From Candidatus Saccharicenans sp. (lineage in GTDB: Bacteria; Acidobacteriota; Aminicenantia; Aminicenantales; Saccharicenantaceae): DNA of 64,000 bases. Under the pieces are notes generated by a model, which searched no databases, had not been told where the DNA came from, and was given only the letters and a program-made list of their open reading frames with translations. The DNA is taken from positions 93,574 through 157,573 of the forward strand of contig JANLFU010000004.1 in assembly GCA_024653215.1 (NCBI GenBank), read 5' to 3'. Position 1 is the first letter of the stretch; every line of letters starts with the position of its first letter. Below are positions 20,322-28,574 of the stretch, piece after piece. A program made the translations under genes and the position numbers.

Positions 20322-22529
20322 TTACCGCTGGCACTGGAGCAGGTAATCGGCCAGCCCCACCTGCTGGAGGATGGTCAGGGCCTCCTCGTTGGTCACTCCT
20401 TTTTTCAGGCGCAGTGATTCCAGGATCCTGATGATGGACAGGGCGACCTCGGCCGTCTGGCCGGCCACGGTCTGTTTGTCCCTTAGAAAGGCAATGGAAT
20501 CATAGAGAACGGCGTTGGCTTCCCCGTAGCTGATTTCGGGTCGCCGACCATATTTTTTAATCCATTCCGGCTGGCGCAGGCAGTCGTTGACGTGAGACTG
20601 GATCAGGTAGGTGGCCCGGCCGATCAGCTTGAGGTTGCTGGGACTGACGTTGGTCATGGTGTTGCCGATGACCCGGCCCAGCCTGGCCATGACCGCGGTG
20701 GAGTGGGCGTTCAGCACCATCTTCAGGCCGACGTTCTGTTTGAGCAGGAAGGGGTCATTGTCCCGGTTTAGGTTGAGCCAGACCTGGATAAGATTCGGCT
20801 TTCCGCCGGAAGAGAATTTGCGGTAGGAATTATTGATTTTTTCTTCCAGGGCCACGGTCTGTTTTTCGTTGAGGTCGTTGACGCTGACCACAACCAGCCT
20901 GGCCTGCTTTTCCAGGAACAACCGGGCAAAGCGGCTGAAGGCCGAGCCGGGGTCCAGGAGTTTATTTTCTTCCGGCGACAGGCAGACCAGCACTCCCAGG
21001 TCTCCGGGACCGGGCCCCCGCTTCTTCAGGTTGAACTCGGCAAAGGAAAAATCGTAAAGCTCCTGCTGGTTATCGCCGGCCTTCTTCAGGCTTTCCAGGG
21101 CGGCACGGCGGAGGTAAGGATCGTCAACTTCTTCTTCAAAGTGCGGCCGGTAGAAATCTTCCCGGAGCCCACGGAAAGGACGACCGAGGAAGTTCAGCCA
21201 GGCCTGCCTTCTATCGGTGGCCGGGGTCCAGACCTGAATCCAGCAGCGGCGGGCTGGTTCCTCCACCGTGTCCAGGGGAAAGAGCCGGAAGGTCGGACTG
21301 CGCTCGGTGCTGTCTATGAAGACGGTGATCAGGGCTTTGTCCGCGAAGTAGGTGGAGAAGTGATTATCAGCATAGGTGCTGGCTTCAAGCCCGGTCCAGT
21401 CAGCTATCCGGGGAACGGCGGCTTTTACCCTGGCCAGCACCTGGCCGAAGTCGCGCAACGTTTCCACCAGGTCATACCGGCGGTTAAAGCCGATTCTCTG
21501 GAGCTCTTTGCCGCTGAGGAACCCGGATAGAAGGTCATAGACCGCGGCCTGCAGGGCCGTGCCCACCACGTAGGTTTCGATGGTGGTGGCCTGCATCCGG
21601 GTGGAACCGGTTATGGCCATGGGCCCGGTGGTCAGGTTGATCTTGGTGATGCCCGGCTCTTCCAGGACCGACCGGCTGCGGTCAAAAGGCCTCAACCGGT
21701 CATCGGGGTTGTTATAAACAAAATAAAGTTTCTGACGACTCAGCTCAGGGCTGTAACCAGGGGCTTCCTTCCACTGTTCCAGGGCGGTCAGGATGGTGCC
21801 GATTACCGATGAGGTTTCCCCGCCCTCCGTGACGCAGATGACCAGGTCGCCCCTCTGCACCTTATGGTCGAGAAGCTGGAGCCGTCCGATGAGCTGGAGG
21901 TCTTCAAACCCTTCCAGCGAAGAAATCAGGGCCCGGTCGGCTCCGGTCATCTCGCCGGTAAGGCGGTCAGCGATGTCCGGTCCCAGGTTCTTTTCAACCT
22001 TGAGCCAGAGGTTCTTGTCCTGGCGCAGGGAATTCCAGAACGGACGCCAGAAGGTGCTTTCCATCTGCTTGGCCAGGCGGCCGGTGGCCCCGCAGCCGTA
22101 GATGTAGATCTTCCGGCCGGAAAGGATGGTCTTCTTGATTTCCGAGGTAAGGCGCAGCAGCTCCTGCGGAGAAGCGGCCAGCTCTTCCAGCCGCTTGACT
22201 ATGTCCTCGTCCACCGAGAAGAGCATATGCAGGGCAGCGGGAATATCGGTCTTGATTCGCTCGCTCAGGTTCCAGGTCTTGGGGTGGCGCTGCTCGGTCA
22301 GCAGGGTATGGAGCTGAAACTGGGTCTTGTTCTGAACATAGTCAAGCGACTCGGCCGAGACTTCCAGGCCCAGGAGCTGGAGCAACCCCGATGGGGGAGA
22401 AGCCTGCTCCTGTTCCTGCCCGGGCAGGGTGGACAGGGCTAAAAATCCTACTAAAATAGTAGGAATTAAAAGAATCCCGGCCATTCTGGCTAATGAGGGC
22501 TTCTTATTTTTTCTTGGGCTGCTCTTCAT
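20322..22529 (-). CDS. Membrane-anchored or exported MurQ/GCKR-like double SIS-domain protein
   Basis: The 735-residue product starts with basic residues and one hydrophobic stretch (about 15-35) that reads as a signal anchor or signal peptide. It then shows the MurQ/glucokinase-regulator architecture: a first SIS domain with KIYIYGCGATGRLAKQME and MTGADRALISSLEGFED, an LVICVTEGGETSSVIGTI segment, and near the C-terminus STAVMARLGRVIGNTMTNVSPSNLKL, matching the MurQ helical tail. Known relatives are cytoplasmic and bind sugar phosphates such as MurNAc-6-P. A membrane or periplasmic version is odd. It overlaps the deaminase gene by 26 bp and ends the tat operon. Confidence 0.8.
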   Translation of the reverse strand: MKSSPRKNKKPSLARMAGILLIPTILVGFLALSTLPGQEQEQASPPSGLLQLLGLEVSAESLDYVQNKTQFQLHTLLTEQRHPKTWNLSERIKTDIPAALHMLFSVDEDIVKRLEELAASPQELLRLTSEIKKTILSGRKIYIYGCGATGRLAKQMESTFWRPFWNSLRQDKNLWLKVEKNLGPDIADRLTGEMTGADRALISSLEGFEDLQLIGRLQLLDHKVQRGDLVICVTEGGETSSVIGTILTALEQWKEAPGYSPELSRQKLYFVYNNPDDRLRPFDRSRSVLEEPGITKINLTTGPMAITGSTRMQATTIETYVVGTALQAAVYDLLSGFLSGKELQRIGFNRRYDLVETLRDFGQVLARVKAAVPRIADWTGLEASTYADNHFSTYFADKALITVFIDSTERSPTFRLFPLDTVEEPARRCWIQVWTPATDRRQAWLNFLGRPFRGLREDFYRPHFEEEVDDPYLRRAALESLKKAGDNQQELYDFSFAEFNLKKRGPGPGDLGVLVCLSPEENKLLDPGSAFSRFARLFLEKQARLVVVSVNDLNEKQTVALEEKINNSYRKFSSGGKPNLIQVWLNLNRDNDPFLLKQNVGLKMVLNAHSTAVMARLGRVIGNTMTNVSPSNLKLIGRATYLIQSHVNDCLRQPEWIKKYGRRPEISYGEANAVLYDSIAFLRDKQTVAGQTAEVALSIIRILESLRLKKGVTNEEALTILQQVGLADYLLQCQR

Positions 22530-23112
22530 TATCTATTGGCCTTCCGTATTGATGGGTATCATCCAGGATGTCGGTCTTCTGCCAGTCTCTTATCCAGTCT
22601 TCCACCAGGAAGACCTGGAAACCGCCGGTCGAGGTGGAGCAGACCACCCGGTTCAGGCCGGCATTTATTATCATTTTCTTGCAGATAAAGCAGGGGAAGG
22701 CGTCGATTTCCCGGTTGGTCCTGGGGTCGCGTCCGTAGATGAACATGTCGCCCCCCAGCAGGCTGACCCCGGCCCGGGCGGCGTTGATGATGGCGTTCTG
22801 TTCGGCATGAACCGAACGGCAGAGCTCGTAGCGCTGGCCGTGCGGTATGTTTAACCTGTCGCGCAGGCAGAAGCCGTGTTCCAGGCTGTCCCGGGTCTTC
22901 CTTGGTGCCCCGACGTAACCGGTGGAGATAATCTGGTCGTCGCGGACGATGATGGCCCCGATCGAGCGGCGAAAACAGGTGCTGCGGCGCGAGACTTCCC
23001 GGGCAATGCCCAGGTAGTATTCGTCCTTGGAAACGCGAAGTGCCGCCTGGCTTGCGTCCTGGGGCCCGCTGACCCCTGCTCTTTTCTTAGGGCTGCTCAA
23101 TTTTCTCTTCAT
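22504..23112 (-). CDS. dCMP deaminase-family cytidine/deoxycytidylate deaminase
   Basis: Zinc deaminase of 202 residues. SVHAEQNAI gives the zinc His and catalytic Glu, and FPCFICKKMI the two zinc Cys, the standard HAE...PCxxC pair of dCMP deaminases. TGYVGAPR and the intervening CLRDRLNIPHGQRYELC also fit. The start at 23112 overlaps the kinase stop (ATGA) and has GGAGGAG upstream; a longer reading to 23136 is less likely. It probably supplies dUMP for thymidylate synthesis. Its coupling to a small P-loop kinase suggests joint nucleotide metabolism. Confidence 0.9.
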   Translation of the reverse strand: MKRKLSSPKKRAGVSGPQDASQAALRVSKDEYYLGIAREVSRRSTCFRRSIGAIIVRDDQIISTGYVGAPRKTRDSLEHGFCLRDRLNIPHGQRYELCRSVHAEQNAIINAARAGVSLLGGDMFIYGRDPRTNREIDAFPCFICKKMIINAGLNRVVCSTSTGGFQVFLVEDWIRDWQKTDILDDTHQYGRPIDNEEQPKKK

Positions 23113-23663
23113 CCCAGCTCCTCCAGCTTTTTCCACAGGTCTTCGAGTGAACCGTCGTTGATGATGGTCAGGTCGGCCAGCTTCAGGCAGATTTCCAGTT
23201 GCTGACCGGTTTCCTGGCTGGTCTTTTCCTGCTCTTCCTTCCGGCGGAATTCTTCCAGGGTGGTGGCCGATTCGTTCCGCCCCCTTTTCCTGGCCCTTTC
23301 AAAGCGAACCTCGAGCGGAGCATCCACCGCCACCAGGATGAAATTGCCCAGGCTACGCAGGAAGGCAACCTCGGCCGAGTTGCGGATGCTATCTATAACC
23401 GTCGGGCCCTTAATGCGGGCGGCCGCCCGGCGGGCCAGGACGTCGGGCCCGAACCTTTCCCGAAGCTCGTTGCCGCAGGCGATCAGGTGGTCGCGGCTGG
23501 CCTCCAGGCCCCTGGCCTGCAATTCCTCGCGGATGACATCGGACAGGGAAACGTAACCGTAGCCTTTTTTTCTCAGGAAATTGGCCACCTCACCCTTGCC
23601 GGCCCCGTTGGTTCCGGTCAGGCCGATCAATCTGTAATCAGTCAGTTTCTTTTTATCCAGCAT
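23109..23663 (-). CDS. Small P-loop kinase (dephospho-CoA kinase/UPF0200-like)
   Basis: A 184-residue protein with Walker A GTNGAGKG (17-24) directly after a short N-terminal strand, SLSDVIREE as the usual second motif, a VAVDAPLEVRFERARKRGR lid region and a C-terminal TIINDGSLEDLWKKLEEL typical of CoaE-like nucleotide kinases and archaeal UPF0200 proteins. A true CoaE is possible, but the pairing with dCMP deaminase hints at a deoxynucleotide substrate. An in-frame upstream extension to 23804 overlaps tatC and reads as shadow sequence, so ATG 23663 was chosen. Confidence 0.8.
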   Translation of the reverse strand: MLDKKKLTDYRLIGLTGTNGAGKGEVANFLRKKGYGYVSLSDVIREELQARGLEASRDHLIACGNELRERFGPDVLARRAAARIKGPTVIDSIRNSAEVAFLRSLGNFILVAVDAPLEVRFERARKRGRNESATTLEEFRRKEEQEKTSQETGQQLEICLKLADLTIINDGSLEDLWKKLEELG

Positions 23664-23730
23664 ATTTACCGGGCCTAACTCTGAAAATAAGAATATATCC
23701 CAACTTCCGGAAAATTCAAAGGGGGGGGGA

Positions 23731-24528
23731 TTAGCCGGCCAGGTGGTCGGTTCCGGCCGCTTCTTTTTCTTCCTTCTTTCTCCGTTTTTCCTTGTTGCGA
23801 CCAACCACCAAGGCGATCAGGATGCTGATCCCGTAGAGGGCAATCATCGGCACGGCCACGATGCTCTGGGTGATCATGTCCGGGGTGGGAGTGATGACGG
23901 CCGCAATCACAAAGGCGGCCAGGACCGCATACTGGAAATTCTTGACCATCCAGCGCGAGGTCAGGATTCCTATCTTGGAAAGGAAATAAACCAGGGTGGG
24001 CAGCTCGAAGACCAGGGCAATTCCCAGCAGGACCTTCAGGGCAAAACTGAAGTACTGGTCCACGGTGATGACCGGCTGGAAGTCGCGCCCCAGGGTCAGG
24101 AAGAAACGGCAGGCCCAGGGGAAGACGATGAAATAACCGAAAAGCGCCCCCAGGGAGAAGAAGAAGGTGGTAAAAAAGACGAATGGAATAACATATTTTT
24201 TTTCTTTCTGGTACAGCCCGGGCGAAACGAACATCCACAGCTGGTAGAAAACAAAAGGCGAGGTGATGAACAGGGCCGCCAGGAAAGACACCTTGAGATA
24301 GAGCATGAACGGCGCGGTCAGCGTGGTGAAGGCCAGCTTGGTCCCTTCCGGCAGGTACTGGGTAACCGGCCTGGCCAGGATGGCATAGAGCTGCCGGCTG
24401 AACATCCAGGAGGGAATGACGGCCACGATGATGGCCACGAAAGAATAGAAAAGTCTCTTGCGCAGGTCCTCGAGATGTTCAAGGAAGGTCATCTCGTCAG
24501 GTGACTTTCTGGCCTTCCCCGGGCTCAT
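23731..24528 (-). CDS. tatC: Sec-independent protein translocase TatC
   Basis: TatC is the twin-arginine signal receptor. The product has the diagnostic [15 protein letters not shown]-terminus, six membrane helices, [19 protein letters not shown] and [17 protein letters not shown] segments. The chosen ATG (24528) overlaps tatA by 32 bp with AAGGA upstream; an internal ATG at 24492, just before TFLEHLE, would leave a 4-bp gap and is a credible alternative. The tail after the last helix is highly charged. With tatA it makes a minimal Tat operon. Confidence 0.95.
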   Translation of the reverse strand: MSPGKARKSPDEMTFLEHLEDLRKRLFYSFVAIIVAVIPSWMFSRQLYAILARPVTQYLPEGTKLAFTTLTAPFMLYLKVSFLAALFITSPFVFYQLWMFVSPGLYQKEKKYVIPFVFFTTFFFSLGALFGYFIVFPWACRFFLTLGRDFQPVITVDQYFSFALKVLLGIALVFELPTLVYFLSKIGILTSRWMVKNFQYAVLAAFVIAAVITPTPDMITQSIVAVPMIALYGISILIALVVGRNKEKRRKKEEKEAAGTDHLAG

Positions 24529-24802
24529 CGGCTTTCAGGTCCTTCTTGATGTTATCCTGGAACTGGTTCAGGTCGTCCTTGAACTCAGTCAGGTTGGATT
24601 TGACTTCGTTGATTTCGGACTTGATTTCGCTGGCGTTAATTTCCTCTTCTACCTTGCTGCGCAGCTCGTCGGAGGCCTTCTTGAACTCCCTTATGGCCCG
24701 GCCCACCGACTTGCCAACCTCGGGCAGTTTCTTCGGTCCGAACACCAGCAGGGCAATGATGAAGATGACAATTAATTCTGGAACGCCAATTGATCCGAAC
24801 AT
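24497..24802 (-). CDS. tatA: Sec-independent protein translocase TatA/B family
   Basis: The 101-residue protein has the short N-terminal membrane helix ([19 protein letters not shown]), the FGP hinge, and an amphipathic helix ([20 protein letters not shown]), then a long charged tail. No separate tatB is visible, so this is probably the bifunctional TatA of a TatAC system. It is the first gene of the minus-strand operon and faces ctpA across a 121-bp divergent region. Confidence 0.95.
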   Translation of the reverse strand: MFGSIGVPELIVIFIIALLVFGPKKLPEVGKSVGRAIREFKKASDELRSKVEEEINASEIKSEINEVKSNLTEFKDDLNQFQDNIKKDLKADEPGEGQKVT

Positions 24803-24859
24803 TGTTTCCGCCAGTTAAACTATAGCCTTTAACCGGGGGGCAGTCAAGCCAGATTCGGC

Positions 24860-24888
24860 TTTACTTTGAGATAACCCTCTGGTAAGAT
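24860..24888 (+). promoter_or_regulatory. Possible promoter of ctpA
   Basis: TTTACT (24860-24865) and TAAGAT (24883-24888) are separated by 17 bp and lie about 35 bp upstream of the ctpA ATG in the divergent tatA-ctpA spacer. Each box matches 4 of 6 consensus bases. Confidence 0.35.
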
Positions 24889-24923
24889 TTATTGTCTGTA
24901 AACAGGCTATAACCGGATAAAGT

Positions 24924-26513
24924 ATGAACCAGAAATCAAAAAGGCTTTCACTCCTTATCGTACTATTTCCGCTGCTTTTCCTGGTCTGCCGGTCTTCGGT
25001 GGCCATCGACCCCTGGCAGCAGGGCGTTAATAAAGTCCTGACCCTGACCGGCCTGGTCCAGAAAGAGTATTTTGAAGAAAAAGATGCCCGGAAACTGACC
25101 TTTTCGGCCATCCGCGGCATGCTGGACACCCTTGACCCCCATTCCTATTTTCTGGACCCGGAAGGAGCCCGGACCTTTACCGAGGATTACACCGGAAAGT
25201 ACTACGGCCTGGGCATCCAGATCCAGAAGCAGGAAGACCGGCTGGTGGTGATCGCCCCGATCGAGGGCACCCCGGCCTGGCGGCTGGGAATTCAGCCTGG
25301 AGATGTTATCACCCATATTGACGGCGAAAGCACCAAGCCCCTGAGCAGCACCGAGGCCATGCTGAAACTGCGGGGCGAAAAAGGAACCAAGGTTACCATC
25401 ACCATCCAGAGAGAAGGCCTGGATAAGCCCTTCGACCTGACCATCACCCGCGAGGAGATTCCGCTGAAGAGCGTTCCCTATGCCTTCCTGCTGGATGAAA
25501 AGAAAAAGATAGGCTACATCTTCGTCCGCAATTTCGGACGCAATACCGTGGATGAACTGGAGGAAAAGCTGGAAGAGCTGACCGGCAAGGGGATGGAGAG
25601 CCTGATCCTGGACCTCCGGGGCAACACCGGCGGTCCCGTCTTCCAGGCGGTGGACATGGCCGACCTCTTCCTGCCACGCGGGACAAGGATCGTGGCCATG
25701 AGGGGCCGCAATACTGCCTACAACCGGGATTTCTTTGCCAGCCAGGACGGCCAGTATGAAAGGCTGCCTCTGGTCATCCTGATCAACCAGGGCACGGCCA
25801 GCGCCTCGGAGATAGTGGCCGGGGCCATCATGGACAACGACCGGGGACTGATCGTCGGCGAGGATTCCTGGGGCAAGGGACTGGTGCAAACAGTCTTCCC
25901 GCTGGCCGCCGACATGGCCGTGGCCATCACCACGGCCAAGTACCTGACCCCCAGCGGCCGGGAAATTCAGAGGGATTATTCCCACCTCGAGGACTATCTG
26001 CTGGCTAAGAGAGCTCCGGAAGATAAGCGAGAAATCAAGTACACGGTCAAGGGCCGGAAGGTCCTGGGACAGGGCGGAATCAGCCCGGACTATGAAGTCA
26101 AGACCAGCTACAAGCCCCTGACCGTGGAATTCCTGATCAGGGGAGCCTTTTTCAGCTACGGGAGAAAATTCAGCCAGCACCAGACCCGGCTATCGGCCGG
26201 TTATGTCTTTCCCCAGGAATTGAAGAACGGCGTGGCCCCCGCCGGCCGGAAGGTTTTCGACGAGAGCTTCGAGGTCGGACCGGAAGTGGTCAAGGATTTT
26301 TTGGAGTTTATCGGGACAACGGGCATCAAGTACGACCTGAGCAAACTGTCCGAGGCTGAAGCTGAGGTCAAGAACGAACTCAAGCGCGAAATTTTTTCTG
26401 CAGTCTTCAGCCTGGAAGAGGGAATCAGGGTCTTCAGGCAGACCGACCCGGTGGTGCTCAAGGCCATCGAGGTCATGCCCGAGGCCGAGAAGTTCGTTCG
26501 GAATAGTCGCTAA
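24924..26513 (+). CDS. ctpA: S41-family C-terminal processing protease with PDZ domain
   Basis: The 529-residue product has a signal peptide or anchor (residues 8-24), the S41 N-terminal helical part, a PDZ domain (about 95-175, with YYGLGIQIQ and GIQPGDVITHIDGE), and the protease core. The catalytic dyad is S293 in GTASASEIV and K318 in SWGKGLVQ; their 25-residue spacing equals that of S452 and K477 in E. coli Prc. A C-terminal region of about 140 residues follows. It acts in the periplasm on protein C-termini. It leads the run of plus-strand genes up to mutL. Confidence 0.93.
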   Translation: MNQKSKRLSLLIVLFPLLFLVCRSSVAIDPWQQGVNKVLTLTGLVQKEYFEEKDARKLTFSAIRGMLDTLDPHSYFLDPEGARTFTEDYTGKYYGLGIQIQKQEDRLVVIAPIEGTPAWRLGIQPGDVITHIDGESTKPLSSTEAMLKLRGEKGTKVTITIQREGLDKPFDLTITREEIPLKSVPYAFLLDEKKKIGYIFVRNFGRNTVDELEEKLEELTGKGMESLILDLRGNTGGPVFQAVDMADLFLPRGTRIVAMRGRNTAYNRDFFASQDGQYERLPLVILINQGTASASEIVAGAIMDNDRGLIVGEDSWGKGLVQTVFPLAADMAVAITTAKYLTPSGREIQRDYSHLEDYLLAKRAPEDKREIKYTVKGRKVLGQGGISPDYEVKTSYKPLTVEFLIRGAFFSYGRKFSQHQTRLSAGYVFPQELKNGVAPAGRKVFDESFEVGPEVVKDFLEFIGTTGIKYDLSKLSEAEAEVKNELKREIFSAVFSLEEGIRVFRQTDPVVLKAIEVMPEAEKFVRNSR

Positions 26514-26562
26514 GCAGGATTCGGTTCAACCTTCAGGATAAAAAGTAGCTAAGGAGTCAGCG

Positions 26563-27018
26563 ATGAAACTGGCCATAGCTTCCGACCATGCCGGGTATGA
26601 ATTAAAAAAGGAAGTCATCAATTATCTCCAGTCGCAGGGAATAACTTTTACCGATTTTGGTTGCGGTCCCGGAGAAAGCGTGGATTACGTTGATTACGGG
26701 GCGGAAGCCGTCCGCCGGGTGGTTTCCGGGGAGTTCGACCGGGCCATCCTGTTCTGCGGCACCGGCCTGGGCATGGCTGTCGTGGCCAACAAGTTTCCCA
26801 GAATCATCGCCACCCCCTGCTGGGATGAATTCACGGCTACCGTCAGCCGGACTCACAACAATTCCAACTGCCTGGCTCTCGGGGGCAGGGTGCTGGCTCC
26901 GGAACTGGCCATAAAAATTGTCAGGATCTGGCTGGAGAAAGAATTTGAGGGCGGCCGCCACGAACGCCGGATAAAGAAGATATTTGCCCTGGAAGAGGAG
27001 CTCCGCAAGCAAAAGTAG
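26563..27018 (+). CDS. rpiB: Ribose-5-phosphate isomerase B
   Basis: RpiB interconverts ribose 5-phosphate and ribulose 5-phosphate. The 151-residue length is normal. Active-site residues are visible: D8-H9 in ASDHAGYELK, the catalytic C65 in FCGTGLGMA, and H98-N99 in SRTHNNSNCLALGGRVL. An AAGGAG site precedes the ATG. Adjacent SHMT-like, purD and purE genes suggest supply of ribose phosphate and one-carbon units for purine synthesis. Confidence 0.96.
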   Translation: MKLAIASDHAGYELKKEVINYLQSQGITFTDFGCGPGESVDYVDYGAEAVRRVVSGEFDRAILFCGTGLGMAVVANKFPRIIATPCWDEFTATVSRTHNNSNCLALGGRVLAPELAIKIVRIWLEKEFEGGRHERRIKKIFALEEELRKQK

Positions 27019-27112
27019 AAAAGAGTCAATCCGGCCCGATCGGTCTTGACCCGGAAATGGAATAGGATGGAATAGAAATTGCTTTGAAGTTTATAATAAA
27101 AGGAGCAGGCTG

Positions 27113-28564
27113 ATGACAGATTTTGCTGATAAAATTTCGACCTGGTGTGACCGGATCGAGAAAAATAACCTCTGGCGCCAGAAGAAATGTTTTAACCTGA
27201 TTCCCTCGGAAAACACTCCGTCGCTTCTGGTCAAGCTGGCTGAAATTGCCGACCCCTCGGGCCGCTATGCCGAGCACCGGACGATGAAGGGCCAGGAAAT
27301 TTATTTTTACCAGGGGACAGATTTCATCCGGGACGTGGAAATTGAAGCCAGGAAAGAGCTCTGCCGATACTTTGGTTGCACTGACGTTGAGCTCCGGCCG
27401 ATCAGCGGCCAGATGGCCAACGAGGTGGTTTTCAAGGGGCTGGTTAAGTTCGTCAACCGGAAGAGAGCGGCTGGCCAGCCTTTCCGCCGGTTGCGGCTGG
27501 TCATGAACAATGACCTTGGTAAGGGCGGGCATCTCAGCTCCCAGCCGATGGGGGCCCTGTTCAACCTGGTAGAAGAGGACCCGGCCACCGGCAAGGAGAA
27601 CGTGGTCAACATTCCGGTCCGCCAGGATAATCCCTACAAGGCTGATCTGGACCGGCTGGCCGAATTGCTGAAGCAACACCGGCCGGAACTGGTGGTCTTC
27701 GGCAAGAGCATGTTCATCTACCGGGAGCCGGTTAAGTTTGTCTATAACCTGGTAAAAGACTGGCCGGACCGGCCGGTCCTGATGTATGACATGGCCCACG
27801 TTCTCGGACTGTACGGAGCCTTCCAGGCACCGTTTGCCGAGGGGGCTGACCTGGTGACCGGAAGCACTCACAAGACCTTCTTCGGCACCCAGCGTGGCCT
27901 GGTGGCCGGAAATTTCCCGGAAAACAGCCCATTCAAGCAGCTCTGGACCGATATCCAGGGAAGGGCTTTTCCCGGTTCGACCTCCAACCACCACCTGGGA
28001 ACGCTGCTGGGCCTGCTGCTTTCAGCCATCGAGATGAATGAATTCAAGGAAGAATACCAGGCCCAGGTTCGCCGGAATGCCAGGGCTTTTGCCCGCTACC
28101 TTAAAGAGGCCGGCATCCCGGTGGAAGGCGAGGAGGCCGACGGTTTTACCGAAACCCACCAGGTACTGATCAGGGTGAAAAAGTTTGGAAACGGGCAGGA
28201 AATCGCCCGGCGGCTGGAAAACAACAACATCCTGACCAACTACCAGGCCCTGCCCGATGACACCACCTTCCTGGAGTCTTCGGGAATAAGAATGGGGGTG
28301 CAGGAAATGACCAGGTTCGGGATGAAGGAGAAGGATTTTGAAATCCTGGCCGGGCTCCTGGCCGAGGTGATTATCAGGAATAAACAGGTGGGAGAAGAAG
28401 TCAGCCGCTACCGCCAGAACTTCCTGGAGATGCACTACTGCCTGCCGGAAAAACAGGCCCTGGACCTGGCCGGCCGGCTGCTGCTGAGCATTTTGCCCTC
28501 TCCCTCGCTGGCGGCCAGTCTGGCCGAGAACCTGGCCAGGAAAGCCAGGGAATTGAAGGATTGA
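27113..28564 (+). CDS. Divergent serine hydroxymethyltransferase-like PLP enzyme
   Basis: A fold-type I PLP enzyme of 483 residues. The SHMT signatures are present but altered: LIPSENTPS near the N-terminus, RYAEHRTMKGQEIYFYQGTD where classical GlyA has YAEGYPGKRYYGG, SGQMANEVVF, a DMAHVLGL PLP-Asp/His motif and the PLP lysine K254 in TGSTHKTFFGTQRG. It is about 60 residues longer than bacterial GlyA. It likely transfers a one-carbon unit between serine and glycine, which would fit the purD neighbour 10 bp downstream, but a related aldolase activity cannot be excluded. Confidence 0.8.
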   Translation: MTDFADKISTWCDRIEKNNLWRQKKCFNLIPSENTPSLLVKLAEIADPSGRYAEHRTMKGQEIYFYQGTDFIRDVEIEARKELCRYFGCTDVELRPISGQMANEVVFKGLVKFVNRKRAAGQPFRRLRLVMNNDLGKGGHLSSQPMGALFNLVEEDPATGKENVVNIPVRQDNPYKADLDRLAELLKQHRPELVVFGKSMFIYREPVKFVYNLVKDWPDRPVLMYDMAHVLGLYGAFQAPFAEGADLVTGSTHKTFFGTQRGLVAGNFPENSPFKQLWTDIQGRAFPGSTSNHHLGTLLGLLLSAIEMNEFKEEYQAQVRRNARAFARYLKEAGIPVEGEEADGFTETHQVLIRVKKFGNGQEIARRLENNNILTNYQALPDDTTFLESSGIRMGVQEMTRFGMKEKDFEILAGLLAEVIIRNKQVGEEVSRYRQNFLEMHYCLPEKQALDLAGRLLLSILPSPSLAASLAENLARKARELKD

Positions 28565-28574
28565 AGGAGGCCTG

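Noticed and set aside
20092-20334. Minus-strand 80-codon ORF overlapping the end of the SIS gene
   Set aside because: It overlaps a real gene end, has no ribosome site and no protein-like pattern.
24963-26180. 405-codon antisense ORF opposite ctpA
   Set aside because: Shadow of a certain protease gene with visible catalytic residues.
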